Positions 35,100 through 45,894 of a stretch of DNA of 64,000 nucleotides are shown piece by piece; the stretch's first letter is position 1; each line of letters opens with the position of its first letter. Origin of the DNA: Volutella citrinella (lineage: Eukaryota > Ascomycota > Sordariomycetes > Hypocreales > Nectriaceae); contig JAWZSP010000008.1 in the NCBI GenBank assembly GCA_034401135.1, forward strand, positions 558,001-622,000, written 5' to 3'. The notes below the pieces were generated by a model, which was not told the DNA's origin, searched no databases, and was given only the letters and a program-made list of their open reading frames with translations. Position numbers and translations under genes: made by a program.

Positions 35100-36640
35100 C
35101 GTAGCCGGTCTTGGGGTCCACCTCGACCCGCCCACCCCGGACTTCCCAGAGTAAGGAAATGCTTGTTCTAGCTGCGGGTCAGAGGGTGCTCTCTCCTGTG
35201 CTTGCGTGATGTGAGCAAAATGGACGCCCTTGTCCGTGTATCCCAACTTGTCGCTGTTGTCAATCTCCTCTTTCTCAACGTTGAACTTTGATCCGCCCAG
35301 CGACTGATGCACACATTCAGGGTGTCGGAAGCTTGTCAATGATGTCCTCCTCAAGTCTCCCCAGAAAATGCCATCACCTGTGACAATCACCGTCAGCAGT
35401 ATCAAAACATGGGCTCCTCACCTTTCTGGAACATGCCCCCGATCCGTCATCCTCCAACACTTAAATCTTCCAGTCGCATTTACCATCTCTGCAGTTGCCA
35501 AGGTTGATGAAGGCATGCTTGTTCAATGACGTTTAGCCCAGTCATTTTTCGCAAGTGACCGTTTCCACACTACTCACGTCTGCTTTGCCACTTCTAAATA
35601 TTCTTCCAAGCTGAATCCATAAGGTGGCTTCTTCGACGAAGGCCTCTTCAACAGCGACCTCACTTGGCAACCAGCCAGTGCGGAATAGTTCCCATGCATT
35701 CGTCTCGCTCGCTGGTGAAGATGGCTGCTTTACTGCCCTGGTGAATACAGAGCCAATCGCTCCATCCACTGATACAGGCAAGCATGCATCGGGCAAACGC
35801 CTGTGGGTGAAGTCACATACTCTCCATTGATGTCCACGAACCAAACACCCAGGGGTCTTCACTGCATTTCTTAACGGTCAATACCTAGCATTCCCTGGCC
35901 GAGGTCCTGCCAAAGCTCCGTCTTGTTGCTCACGCCTCCAATGTGCCAGCAGCTCGTGTCTCCGTTATCCACGACGGAGCAGTAGTCAAGCCAACCATCG
36001 CCTTCAACGTCTGGCTGCCATTAGCCTAGATCTGACGGCGCACTGCTTTTCCTTTCTGGGCTTTCCTCCGAAGGTGACACTTCCTAGAGAACTTTTCCTT
36101 GCTCATAGCCACGGAAATGTGACCTGGGTCAGCTCTCGGGATTTAGATGAGACAGTCGCTCCAACTCATAGTTTGCGGGTTCGCTAACACGGACACAGTC
36201 GTCCTGATCATCATTGTTCTACAAATTGACGTTAGTGGCCAAGTCCATTGACAGCAACAAGCGACAGGCTACTCAATCGCCTCAGTTCATTCCTACCAGA
36301 AGCGTTGGTCAACTTGCGTCTTTGAACTGCCATGGGACGGTTCTCCTCACCTTCGACGTCGCAGTTACCGGGCAGTTTGACTTCCCCTTCTGGCTCATTG
36401 CTGGCCTCCTCAGTCTTCCGGTTCGTTCTACCCAGATGGTCCCGCCACTGTCCACACGGCGACCATCCATTCATCGACTCTGCGAACCGGAACCTCGACT
36501 TGTCAGCAGCCTTGGGCCCCAGGTCCAGCTTGCCCTTGTCTTTCGAGTCGTCTCGTCAGGCCCATTATCAGCAGCCGGTTCGCTGGACTCAACGAGAGCC
36601 TGCCGGCCTGCCCATCCTCGCAACAGGGTGAACCTCTTTT
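35100..36640 (-). pseudogene. Decayed gene with FG-GAP/VCBS-type repeats
   Basis: On the minus strand, pieces resembling FG-GAP/VCBS calcium-binding repeats (consensus like FADxNGDGRxDY) appear in order. Around 36500-36440: DKSRFRFAESMNGW, followed by DHLGRT. At 36011-35871: DVEGDGWLDYCSVVDNG, then CWHIGG and ELWQDLGQGM. At about 35850-35812: GVWFVDINGEY. The second and third pieces are in one frame but separated by TAA and TGA stops, and further remnants need frame changes (for example the 35862-35542 frame). No intact start or catalytic domain is seen. In fungi such repeats often occur in secreted hydrolases and lectin-like proteins, so this is probably the remains of a secreted protein gene. 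The boundaries are approximate. Confidence 0.5.
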
Positions 36641-39177
36641 TATTTCCGGAAAATACCTCACTCTCCCGATCAAGTCAATACTAGCAGAATCGTTCCTTCA
36701 TTGACATCAGTATCCCACGAAGTGCTACTAGATGAATTGGGATATTGTCTCGCCGTGTTTATTCCTATGTTGAGGAATGTGCCCGACTAAGAAGATAGAC
36801 CCTGGGCGTCAAAAGCCGTCGCGATAACGCCCTCAATAGAGACCCAGGCATATTACCCCTCTCACGTCTTTCATCACCGCCCGCTGCAATACGTACTTTC
36901 ACAACTGCTCTACCATGTTTACTAGGAAAACCGCCTGGTCCGTATAGGGTGGCCCGCTGCTACCTATATGTCTTGTTGCGATGCCGTCAGCAGCTCCTAC
37001 AATTTTCTTCTCAATGGTAAATAATCGTTTTCATTTAAAAGAATTCTTGCTGTTCCGGTCTCGAGCAATAGCGCAACAACGCCTCCCTGTCTCTTCAATG
37101 CCCCCGCCTCCGGAAGTGGGTATTCACCCATTGTGCCAATACGTTCGCTATGGAAAACATGTTTACAAGCATGCCAGCTACGCTTTGTCTCTGTCAAGCA
37201 TTGAACTGATCTGTTGGTCGGAACGAGATTGCCGGCGGCGTCAGTCAGCATCATAGTGACGCCGCTATTTGAAATGCAGAATCCACGGCCACCAGACGGT
37301 CAAAAGAATCGATAAAGCCTTATTCTTGGGCGCAACCGAGCTGCTAGAGAGCTAATTAGCAGGCACTACCCGTGCAGGCAATGATTGAGCACCCACACTG
37401 ACTCCATTCGAACACCTTATGCAGTTGTAGTGATCAAAATTAATTACACGTGTAGCTCGAGAACCGTAGTCCTAGCCCGTATTCACGGGAGGGAGCAGGA
37501 ATCAGGCTAGGAGCCAGTCCTTGCATGTGGGACATTGTTTGGCGACTATAGGCTGTGTTGGGCGGCGATTGGTCGGCTCGCGCCCTCTCACCGCAGCCAA
37601 CGGGAGGCAATACGAAGTGCAGGGATTTCGTTCCTGTCCTCGACAGACAAACAGGCTTAACCCCCGGCACAAGGAATCCTCTATATTCCCACTGCCGCCG
37701 GTTTGCGGTGGGGTTGTATTCATGTGCGGTGGTTGGGTTTGACCAACCAAAACCAGATTTCGAGCAACACAGCAAGCAGAGTTGGTTGGAACAGTAGGCT
37801 ATCGATTGTGGCGGAGGCTTTTGATGCATTTTGCGGGTGGTGACAGCAAACATGAAGATGGAGGCGGTACTTGAGCATGTCTCAGTGGGTGGCTGTACGT
37901 AGCACTATGTAGACTCTGGGACGAGTTGTACTACCAGTGAGTGGAATGAATACCAACCACGTCTCCCAGCCGCCCAATAAGGCAATACGCGGCATTACCA
38001 CCAATCCGAGTGTCTACTTCGTCACGAGTACCGACTGCTTTGTCAGTCAGCGCTCCAGTATGTAAGATCGGGTCAGACGGGCTGACACGCGGGCGGGACG
38101 GCTCAGGGGAGTCAGTGCTGAGCGGCTCTCCTGAAGCTTGCCTTGCTAGCGCCGACCAATGGATGCTATTATTAAAGGGCGTGATTTGTGAATCTGCGTG
38201 GTGCGCGTGCGCTAGCGGCCCTGAAATAGAATCGAGATGGGGTGGTGCCGATCGGAGACGGGCCCTCGGTATGCGATGCGACGTCGAATGCACGACTCAA
38301 CCGGTGCATCGCCGCCATTGACGATGGGGTGAAGGCCAATGTCGACATGTTCGGGTCGAAGTCATGGCGACTATCCTCAGGTCTTGTTTCGCAACATCAA
38401 TTCATTGCTGGGAAGAAAGGAGGCGCATAGGCATCAGCCTTGTGTGTTCTGGGCACTGCCCCCCCAAGCCGCTGTTTCGAAACAATGGGGGCCGCTCCGC
38501 GCAGGCACGCAGGAACCAGGAACAGCATCCGCCGGTGAAACGCAGGGGCCACGATGGCTCCATCTGGGCTCCATCTGGCCTCCATCCGTCGCCCAAGAGG
38601 ATGCGCGCCAGTGGGGAGCCTTTCCCAAGGGAGAAGCTGTCAGGTCTCGGGACTCTGAGGAGAACCATCGAATCTGGACACCAGCCACGCTCAGGAGTTA
38701 GTCCCCGGGCCCATGAACCCACGTTCGTCCACGGGGTCCCACCATACACGCGTTTCCCTAGCCGCCATTCGGTGTCGTCTGCCATGATGAGTGGCTGGCG
38801 TTGTTCGTCTGCATCTCGACGTGGTCTGTCCTTGACTCGTTGGGACCTGACCCTCCTCGGCTGTCCCTGAGCCGGCGGCTGGATTAGTGGCATAGCCTAC
38901 CAGATCGACATGTTTGCCCGATGCCATGCATCCCCTGCGCCGTCCTGCTGTTGGTCTGGCTGGTTCCTGTCTCTGCCGCCGACGAAGGATCTCCGAGTGA
39001 GGTTGGACATATATAATAGGATCCGCACATCCGGCCTTACCTGGAGACGGCCCAGTCACCTTTCCTCCAAGCCTGTTTCTTGTTTCCCTTTCTGTTTCTG
39101 CAAGCAGCCCGGCAACTGTCTTGCCTTTCTCATCCTTGCTGTTGATTTCCATTCCATACTCGTCTCTCATACCCACA
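36641..39177. other. Intergenic, upstream of GH16 gene
   Basis: 2.5 kb with ORFs up to 168 codons (for example 38364-38870, +), none recognisable. The last 250 bp form the GH16 promoter and a CT-rich leader. Confidence 0.5.
39010..39016 (+). promoter_or_regulatory. TATA box of the GH16 gene
   Basis: TATATAA lies 168 bp upstream of the GH16 ATG and is followed by a CT-rich leader. TATA boxes are typical of regulated genes for secreted hydrolases. Confidence 0.5.
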
Positions 39178-40191
39178 ATGCCTTCCACTTCCAAGGTCAT
39201 TGTCTGCGGCCTCCTGGCTGCCGCGGCGCCGGTCGCCGTCGCAGCCGTCGATGTCGTCAACCCTTCCGACTGTGACTGCTTCGTCGTCACCAACGAGAAG
39301 GGCGCAGACAACACCAAAGTCAACACCTACTACCGCGAGCACGAGTTCTTCGACTTCCGCAACCTCGACAAGTACGCTGGCGTCCCAGACGTAAAGGCCA
39401 GCGTCCAAGAGGCACAGAGCGCTCCCCTCACCTCCGACTACTTCAAGTCCGACAGCTTCAGCAAGTTCTGGTCGGTGCAGAAGTGGACGCAGACCGGAGA
39501 CCTGAGCCAGAAGTACACCAACGTGTACACCAACAACAACCTGTACATTGAGAAGAACCAGGAGGGCGACGGCACCTACCTGACGATGCGCACGGCGCGC
39601 AAGGCCGACCACCAGTCCTCGGCCGAGATGACATCCAAGGAGATGCACCAGTACGCGTCCATCCGGGCCGAGGGCCGCACCATTGGCGCCCCCGGCGCCT
39701 GCGCGGGCATCTTCACGTACCTCAACACGGACCCCGAGAAGAAGGGCCGCATCGAGTACACGCAGGAGGCCGACATTGAGATCCTGACCAGCAAGCCCCG
39801 CGACTCCATCTACTACACCAACCAGCCGCAGTGGAACCCGGCCACACAGAAGGCCACTCCCGGCGCGCAGAAGGTGGCGACGCTGCCGCACGACTGGCAG
39901 CAGTGGTCGACGCACCGCATCGACTGGACGCCTGACACCACCTACTGGCGCCTCGACGGCAAGGAGACCAACGAGAACAGCTTCCAGGTGCCCAAGGACC
40001 CGGCCAAGATCATGTTCAACATGTGGGGCAACGGCGACCCCGGCTGGTCCGGCGAGATGGCCGTTGACCAGGCCGCCTTCCAGCAGTACAAGTGGATTCA
40101 GCTGCTGCTCAACCCGGCCACCAAGGAGACGTGCAACCGCGTCTGCAGCATCGACAAGTCGCCCCAGCTGGGCAAGGCCGTCCGCGTCTGA
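39178..40191 (+). CDS. Secreted glycoside hydrolase family 16 protein
   Basis: Single exon, 337 residues. The first 22 residues form a signal peptide (MPSTSKVIVCGLLAAAAPVAVAA). The GH16 catalytic signature E-x-D-x-E is present as EADIE, Glu197 / Asp199 / Glu201, nucleophile to acid/base, within a concanavalin-like beta-sandwich (WSTHRIDWTPDTTYWRLDGKE and IMFNMWGNGDPGW are typical strands). Family members hydrolyse or transglycosylate beta-1,3/1,4-glucans and related wall polymers; the exact substrate is not determinable. There is no GPI signal and no carbohydrate-binding module. Cys pairs near the N-terminus (DCDC) and C-terminus (CNRVC) may form disulfides. The start at 39178 is used rather than upstream codons in the same frame because the signal peptide begins there. 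Confidence 0.9.
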   Translation: MPSTSKVIVCGLLAAAAPVAVAAVDVVNPSDCDCFVVTNEKGADNTKVNTYYREHEFFDFRNLDKYAGVPDVKASVQEAQSAPLTSDYFKSDSFSKFWSVQKWTQTGDLSQKYTNVYTNNNLYIEKNQEGDGTYLTMRTARKADHQSSAEMTSKEMHQYASIRAEGRTIGAPGACAGIFTYLNTDPEKKGRIEYTQEADIEILTSKPRDSIYYTNQPQWNPATQKATPGAQKVATLPHDWQQWSTHRIDWTPDTTYWRLDGKETNENSFQVPKDPAKIMFNMWGNGDPGWSGEMAVDQAAFQQYKWIQLLLNPATKETCNRVCSIDKSPQLGKAVRV

Positions 40192-40776
40192 GGTGGGGGC
40201 GAGCAAGGGGGGCTTTGGAGACATTGGATTCACTGTACATACATACATGACTTGAACGACAACAGAAACAATAGAATATGCATATGCAACAAGCGTGCAA
40301 CTTTAACCTTAAGACTCCCGTTGACTGTCCCACTCGAAGCCGTGTGAAGTGAGCAATGGAATGGAGGTGGCCTAGAGTATTATCCTAATTTAAACATCAA
40401 CATAATTGAAGGTGATGCATCAAATGCCTGCTGTCCTTAAGAGATATGTTATGGTTGATGACGAAAGCTGGTGAAAGCTGAACAGTAACAGTGAACACTG
40501 TTAGACTATGTCCACAGAGCCAGTTTCAATCACGGGCTTCCTGTCAGACTCCAGAAGAAAAAGGTGTGACCAGAAAAATGAAGCCAACACAATGAATTTT
40601 ACAATTTATTAAATACTTGGCTGTCCATTGCTAGGCATGCACCTGGCCGCTGGTAACACAAACTGCGAAACTTTAGGGTAGTCAATTGGTGAACCTGCCA
40701 CCTCACCGCCGCATCGCTGTGATGGCGGGGCATTTTTGATCTGCAAAGTTGGCTTGAGATAACTTTAAGCACCGCC
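40192..40776. other. Intergenic
   Basis: GH16 3' region and promoter of the first Nudix gene; AT-rich around 40360-40620. No other feature. Confidence 0.55.
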
Positions 40777-41495
40777 ATGTCTCTCTCCGACGCCAAAATC
40801 ACCTCAGTCGGGCCTCTGGTAGGCAGATCCCTTCCATACATGTCCATACTCGCTAACACTACAACAGCCCGAGGCGGAAGCTCGTTGGACCAAATTGGTC
40901 AAGTAGGCCCCCCCCCCTGAGCCATTGTGCCCAACACCAGCCTGACCTGGTCTCTAGGATCGACTACAAGGATGCTCGCGGCACAGCAAGAGTCTGGGAA
41001 TCCGGGGAGCGGAGGACGCGTCCCAAGCACTCTGACATTGACGGCGTGGGCATAATCGCCATCGTCAAGAAGCCCACCGGCCCGGAAATCGTGCTGGAGA
41101 AGCAGTTCCGCCCCCCAACGGGCCGCATCACCGTCGAGGTGCCCGCGGGCCTCATCGACGAGGGCGAGACGCTGGAGGAGGCGGCGCTGCGCGAGCTCAA
41201 GGAGGAGACGGGTTACGTGGGCGACATTGACGAGATCGCGCCCATCACGTACAACGACCCGGGATTCTGCAACACCAACCAGCGCATGGTGCAGGTGTCC
41301 ATCGACATGCAGCGGCCCGAGAACCAGGACCCCAAGCACGACCAACAGGACGACGAGTTCATCGAGGTCTTTACCATCCCGCTCAAGAGCCTGTGGGATG
41401 AGTGCAAGAAGCTCGAGGCAGAGGGCTGTGCCATCGATGCCCGTGTGGGAAGCTTGGCTGAGGGCATCATGCTGGCGCAGCGCTGGCAGCTGTAG
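40777..41495 (+). CDS. Nudix hydrolase, ADP-ribose pyrophosphatase (YSA1-like)
   Basis: Three exons: 40777-40818, 40868-40902 and 40958-41495; 204 residues. The Nudix box G-x5-E-x7-REUxEExGU is perfect: GLIDEGETLEEAALRELKEETGY at residues 90-112. A Pro follows the usual distance downstream in the ADPRase motif (YNDPGFCNTNQRMVQV). The order of elements and the length match yeast Ysa1, which converts ADP-ribose to AMP and ribose 5-phosphate. The first two exons are tiny (42 and 35 nt); the models join GPL-PEAEARWTKLV-KIDYKD, which agrees with the N-terminal strand of this family. Intron 2 contains a run of ten C and a CTGAC branch site. No targeting sequence is evident. The gene ends 69 bp from the stop of a second Nudix gene. 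Confidence 0.88.
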
Positions 41496-41564
41496 ACGGG
41501 TAGCGTACGACTAGCAAGAAGAATAGACGATAGAGATGAAAAAAATAGAGAGTCAATGCTTCCA

Positions 41565-42441
41565 TCATAGCTTCTTCTCGCTGCGCAATCCCTGCCATAG
41601 TGCCAGGGCAGCGAGGCACTTGGCATCGCGCGCACCCTCCTTCCAGGCGTCCTTCATCGGGACGACCTTGAGCGTAATCTTCTCGCCCTGCGACCGCAGA
41701 CCGGTCAGACGCCCGCTCCACTCGTCGAGTTGCGCACGGGGGATGCGCCGCTCATGGCTGAAGATTGTGATGTGCTCGTCGCAACCGCCCGCGCTGGGGA
41801 ACATGGCCCTCGGGAGCCCCTCGCCGTCCTGGTCCTCTGCCGGCTCCGCCAGCTCGCTGAGGCAGGTGAGCTCGTCCTCGCGGATCTCGACGCCGAGCTC
41901 CTCGCGCATCTCCTTGGCGGCGGCGCCCCCGAAGGACCGCGCGTCGTCGACCATGCCGGCGGGCAGCTCGACGAAGCCGAGGCTGGCGGCGGGGATGCGG
42001 GGCTGCACCGTCAAGACGACGTAGCGCTCGTCCGAGTCGTCGTCCTGCGGGGCGTCGTCGGGGATGAGCATGACGAGGACGGCGACGCTGGGCCCGCGGA
42101 GCAGCGCGATGGCGGGGACCGTCTCGCCGGCGGCGTTGGACACGGTGGCGGCGATCTTGACGAAGCCGAGGCGTCCGCCGGCGAAGCGATCAAATGACTG
42201 CACCGTGATGGCGCGCAGTGCGTACGGGTCCGCGTGGAAGGGGTGCGAGGCGGTGGACTGCAGGCCGAGCGAGCGCGTGAGTGTTTCAAGCCAGTGCTGG
42301 AGCTATGTGAGCGCGCGTGTGTCTGACGAGGGCTGGCTGGCGGCTTACATTGAAGGGCTTGAAGGCGAGCAACTGGTCCTGCGACAGGCCGTCGGGCAGG
42401 GTGACGTCGACGTTGTGAGGCGGTAGCTTGATGGTCGTCAT
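41565..42441 (-). CDS. Nudix hydrolase, ADP-sugar diphosphatase-like, with altered Nudix box
   Basis: Two exons, 42441-42349 and 42296-41565; 274 residues. The Nudix fold is clear (VPAIALLRGPSVAVLVMLI, then RYVVLTVQPRIP, then ELPAGMVDD). The box at 145-167 reads GMVDDARSFGGAAAKEMREELGV. The metal-binding pair in EMREE is kept, but the first conserved Glu is Arg151 and the conserved Arg is Lys159. The N-terminal 70 residues form the strand-rich lead seen in NUDT14/ADP-sugar pyrophosphatase-like proteins. Hydrolysis of a nucleoside diphosphate sugar is inferred by family; the substitutions may reduce or redirect activity. The gene is tail to tail with the YSA1-like gene, so both Nudix enzymes lie within 1.7 kb. 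The intron (52 nt) joins KPFN-HWLETL. Confidence 0.82.
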
Positions 42442-43302
42442 TCTGAGTGAGCGAATTCTGCCGATGGTGCAGCGTGGGTGTGAGATGGCACGGGCAAGCG
42501 GGCGCATGTCCCTGTTTGCGATGGACTAATTGAGTGAGTGCAATGGGGAGCCTTGAGAGAGGTCTCGACCTTTGCATGTTGTTTAATAAGTGGATCTGCT
42601 ATTGACACGCGCAGTCTCACTCACCGATCAGACCCAATATGAACCAGGACGCTGCTGCTCGTCTAACGCGACGCCTCTAGAATTCAGTTCTAAAAAGACA
42701 TCTCGAACTCGGTTTTCTTAATGCGGTTTGCGACACCGGGCGTGGCACTGCTTCGGTTGGGAGCGACCAAAGTTGTTGTGAATGGAGTCAGGACAGTGGG
42801 ACTAGGAGGCTACAATCTGTAACTCACTTCTCATTCGCTCCCAGTGACATGTTCTCTGCGCAATCAAGCCAGCTGAAAATCGAATATGAGTTGGAAGATC
42901 CCGAGTTTTATCAGAAGAATTTGATCAAGCCATCGGGACTCAACTTATCGTGCTGTCCTTCCCTTCTAGGCGAATTTAGGTAGAGGGACGGGATGAAACT
43001 GGTCCACGCCTTGAATCACTGTGCTCTCAGATGGAATTCAGTGTGCATTAGAAGCGGCGATGCGGCCTATAATGGCAGTGAGTCACTTACCAACGGCGAC
43101 CTTGCAGACCACGAGTTGAAGCGATCGCCTTCTCCCCCAGCAACTCAACTTCTCTCCCACACCTCACCTCACAGACCTTCGACATTCAACCGTTAAAAGA
43201 ATAGCCGCGAGTCGAGATACTAAGGTGAGACATGAAATTACCGACCACCATCTCTTCAGCAGTAGTCGCTGACGCCTGGAGCCGGCCTTTCACCTCGACG
43301 CC
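42442..43302. other. Intergenic, divergent promoters
   Basis: 861 bp between the second Nudix gene (-) and the 154-residue protein (+). No ORF of note. Confidence 0.55.
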
Positions 43303-43767
43303 ATGGCAGACCCCCGCGAGGCCCAGCTCCTGGACCTCCAAAAGATATGCGACTTGTGTGAGGACCTATCCGAGGAAGACTGCTCTCGAGCAGAAAAAGC
43401 CATCTTCGCCGAGATCCGAACTGCTATACGATTACGGAGAGAGTACAACACGAACGAGTCCGCACGCGAGGCGGTTGTCTGCATCATGGACGAGATTGAA
43501 AGCATTGCCGAAGAGGATCGCGGAAATCAGCATGGGCATGGACCGGACGACGATGTTCACGAGCTTGTCCGAAAGGCCGACCAGTCCAGAAAGGCCAGTG
43601 AGGCAAGAGGAGCCAGAAAGGCGAGAATGGCCACGAAGAGGACCAAGACTAGAATCGGCACAGTGTTTGAGAGGGCCAGAGTTGCCCGAATCGCCCAAGT
43701 CGCTAAAATGAACAGACACGCTGGAAACGCCGGGTCCAACGGGACGAACGACGCAGACAATGCTTAA
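43303..43767 (+). CDS. Uncharacterised 154-residue charged protein
   Basis: Single exon, starting in a good context (CGCCATGGCA). I do not recognise a family. Residues 1-70 are acidic and probably helical (EAQLLDLQKICDLCEDLSEEDCSRAEKAIF and EAVVCIMDEIESIAEEDR), with four Cys. Residues 85-145 are strongly basic (RKASEARGARKARMATKRTK, RVARIAQVAKMNR), followed by a short Asn/Gly-rich tail. The basic part could bind nucleic acid or act as a nuclear localisation signal; this is inference. Codon use is less GC3-biased than in its neighbours. It converges on the 341-residue gene. An adjacent frame (43232-43711) is also open, so the reality of this gene is likely but not certain. Confidence 0.55.
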   Translation: MADPREAQLLDLQKICDLCEDLSEEDCSRAEKAIFAEIRTAIRLRREYNTNESAREAVVCIMDEIESIAEEDRGNQHGHGPDDDVHELVRKADQSRKASEARGARKARMATKRTKTRIGTVFERARVARIAQVAKMNRHAGNAGSNGTNDADNA

Positions 43768-44249
43768 TGGCCCGCCTCATTGACGGGAACGAATGATCAC
43801 TGGCTTGCTAACTGGAAATGTTGTTGCTCGATCAAAGCCTTTTGCAGAGCATATGGGGCTGAAAAAATGGCCGAGACGCAGATGGAAGCCGAAGGAAGGA
43901 GATGTGCTTGCTAGAACTAGGCCCTCGAAGGGTTCATCGTGGATCAAACTCCATCATCGCATGAGGTTCCAGTCATGGTTGCCATTCTTAGAGCCAAAGG
44001 CATTCTAACACTGCGCTTGTGCACATCATTTCACTGAGTAAATGTGATCAAAACATAAGAAGACTGCAAGCTAGCCTTGCCCACGCTCGCGATAGAAAAG
44101 AGAGTACTAGTAGTATTGGGTGGGAGCAAAGATAGTAACAACGCCAACACTGCCCAACGCCCTTGCGTCAACTCCACCGACAGGGCCTAAACGCCAGTCC
44201 AAGTCAAGAAAGCAAAGTCCCAACGTCCTCACGTTTCATACTGCTGCCC
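43768..44249. other. 3' region between convergent genes
   Basis: 482 bp. Open frames of about 70 codons only. Nothing recognised. Confidence 0.5.
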
Positions 44250-45380
44250 TCAGACGGCCCAGTAAACATCGATCGTCACCCTTTCAACATGGTTCGTCCA
44301 TCCATGCCACCGCGCCTTGCCCCAGACGGTGATGACATCCCCCATCTTCAGCCCCCTTACAAACGAGCCGTCAAACGTGTCGGCTCCCCGACCCGTCTCC
44401 AGCTCCAGCTCGGCTGCTTCATCCGAGCTTAGGGACATGCGGTCCATATGCGACCAAGTAACCACATGATTCTGCCACTCCTTGGTCGCGACTCGGTTCC
44501 GCTGTATTGTCCACTCCTGGTCTGGTGCCATCTCGTGCACGTACTTGTACCTCGTCCAATCCTCGCCCTCAGGCTGAATGGCCGGGCGTAGAGGCCGAAG
44601 GCCACAGACGGGAAGCGGCGAGGCCCGTGACAGGGGCGACTCATATCTTACGTCGTAGTTGCATTGCGCGTCACCTGGGAACCAAAGTTAGCACACGGGG
44701 TGGGTGTGAATGCCAGCCTTGACGTACACTTCTGCTCCTTGTCGAATCTCTCCAACCCCGCCTCGAACCACGACCAAGACGCCTCGAACGTGCCTTTAGT
44801 GCCAGGCTCCCCGCCCCATCCCTGGTCTTTGCTGCGAATGGAGAAGACAACCTTTCGCACCGGGTTGACCAGTGAAGGAGTGGGATAGTTCGCGAGCTTC
44901 TTGAAGTACGAGACATCGTGCTCCATTCCTAGGGGCACCGGCTTGGCCTCACTAGTATCGTATGAGAGCTCTTCAGCGAGCGAATTGAGCCCATATACCC
45001 CAGTAAATCCTACAGGTATTGACCGTAACTGGGCATTGTCAGCAGGCTGTCGGTCTGGGATGTGCTAGATGAAGGCTTACAAGGAATCTGTTCTCCGACG
45101 AGCTAGTACCGACGATGCGAAGGTGGTCTTGGTGCTCCGAAGGGAAATCGATGGTGTTGCTGGAACGTGCCCAGTATTCGGCGTGGTCAAAGATCATGTC
45201 AACGACGTCTGGGGGCAATCGCAGAGCCTTGCTGAGCATGTCGCGGGTAAGGCAAATGTCCATGGGCGTTGGGTGATATGGGCTGACGCTGGACGACCCC
45301 TCCCCAGCGTCGACATTGTCTTGAGTGCCGCTCATGATGTAGTTGAAGGTGTCTGCTAAGTAGTTGAAGATGCCCGCCAT
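44250..45380 (-). CDS. Conserved fungal protein of unknown function, 341 residues
   Basis: Three exons: 45380-45081, 45028-44728 and 44674-44250. The N-terminal part contains an F-box-like segment, LPPDVVDMIFDHAEYWARS (about residues 55-73), but too little to call an F-box. The middle has VRKVVFSIRSKDQGWGGEPG and WSWFEAGLERFD, and the end reads GDVITVWGKARWHGWTNHVERVTIDVYWAV. Blocks like these recur in many uncharacterised proteins of filamentous ascomycetes; the function is not known to me. The C-terminal part is predicted to be beta-rich and soluble. Introns are 52 and 53 nt with CTGAC and CTAAC branch sites. The start MAGIFNYLADTF is preferred over the in-frame Met at 45458, whose extension is low-complexity. 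It is divergent from the CysA-like gene, with 514 bp between the ATGs. Confidence 0.75.
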
Positions 45381-45672
45381 GAGAAATGGAAGAGTGCCGC
45401 CGGTGCGGGGGAGGGAGTGATTGTTGGAAGGAATACGAGGTGGCGGGTGCAGCCTCACTTTTGTTTGTTACACAAAAGCACTGCCTAGGAATATTGGGAG
45501 GCCTGAGCAAACATACGGCTGTACGCGTCGGGTATGCGCATCACTTGCGTATTCGGGGCGAATGCCACTCTGATAACAGCATGTACCTGGCGGCGGCTGC
45601 CTGACGTCAATGAAAGCCGACATGTGCGGGGGATTTCACATAGCGGGGCAATCTGCCAACACGCCAAGTGGT

Positions 45673-45684
45673 CTTATCGATAAG
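45673..45684. promoter_or_regulatory. Perfect palindrome CTTATCGATAAG (double GATA site)
   Basis: Identical to the 12-mer before CSN2. It lies 211 bp upstream of the CysA-like ATG, nearly the same distance as at CSN2 (204 bp). Confidence 0.55.
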
Positions 45685-45732
45685 GTGGAGCTCTGAGACT
45701 TGAAGCTGTTCTGTTCCGGAAGGTGACCCGCC

Positions 45733-45739
45733 CACGTGA
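45733..45739. promoter_or_regulatory. E-box CACGTGA, Cbf1-type site
   Basis: CACGTGA (TCACGTG on the other strand) lies about 155 bp upstream of a gene for sulfur amino-acid synthesis. In yeast the same heptamer is the Cbf1 site of MET gene promoters. Function here is inferred only from that parallel. Confidence 0.4.
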
Positions 45740-45894
45740 GATCGCGTCATAGCGCCACCGGCAGCCGCACCCCTGTTACCGAAGCTGTTTGCGCTGTCTC
45801 GGTGCGGCTTGCAGAGGACCGATTACAAACCTTCGCCGATGTGCCGACCTGCAACTTGCCCTCGACAACACCTCCTCTCCCCGCCCAACCCGCC

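Larger units (their letters stand above)
45381..45894. promoter_or_regulatory. Divergent promoter of the 341-residue gene and CysA-like gene
   Basis: 514 bp region with two notable sites on the CysA side: the palindrome CTTATCGATAAG at 45673 and an E-box CACGTGA at 45733. Both are listed separately. Confidence 0.6.

Noticed and set aside
39130..40248. 372-codon open frame antisense to the GH16 gene
   Set aside because: Long antisense frames follow from strong third-position GC bias. The sense frame has the signal peptide and the GH16 catalytic motif.
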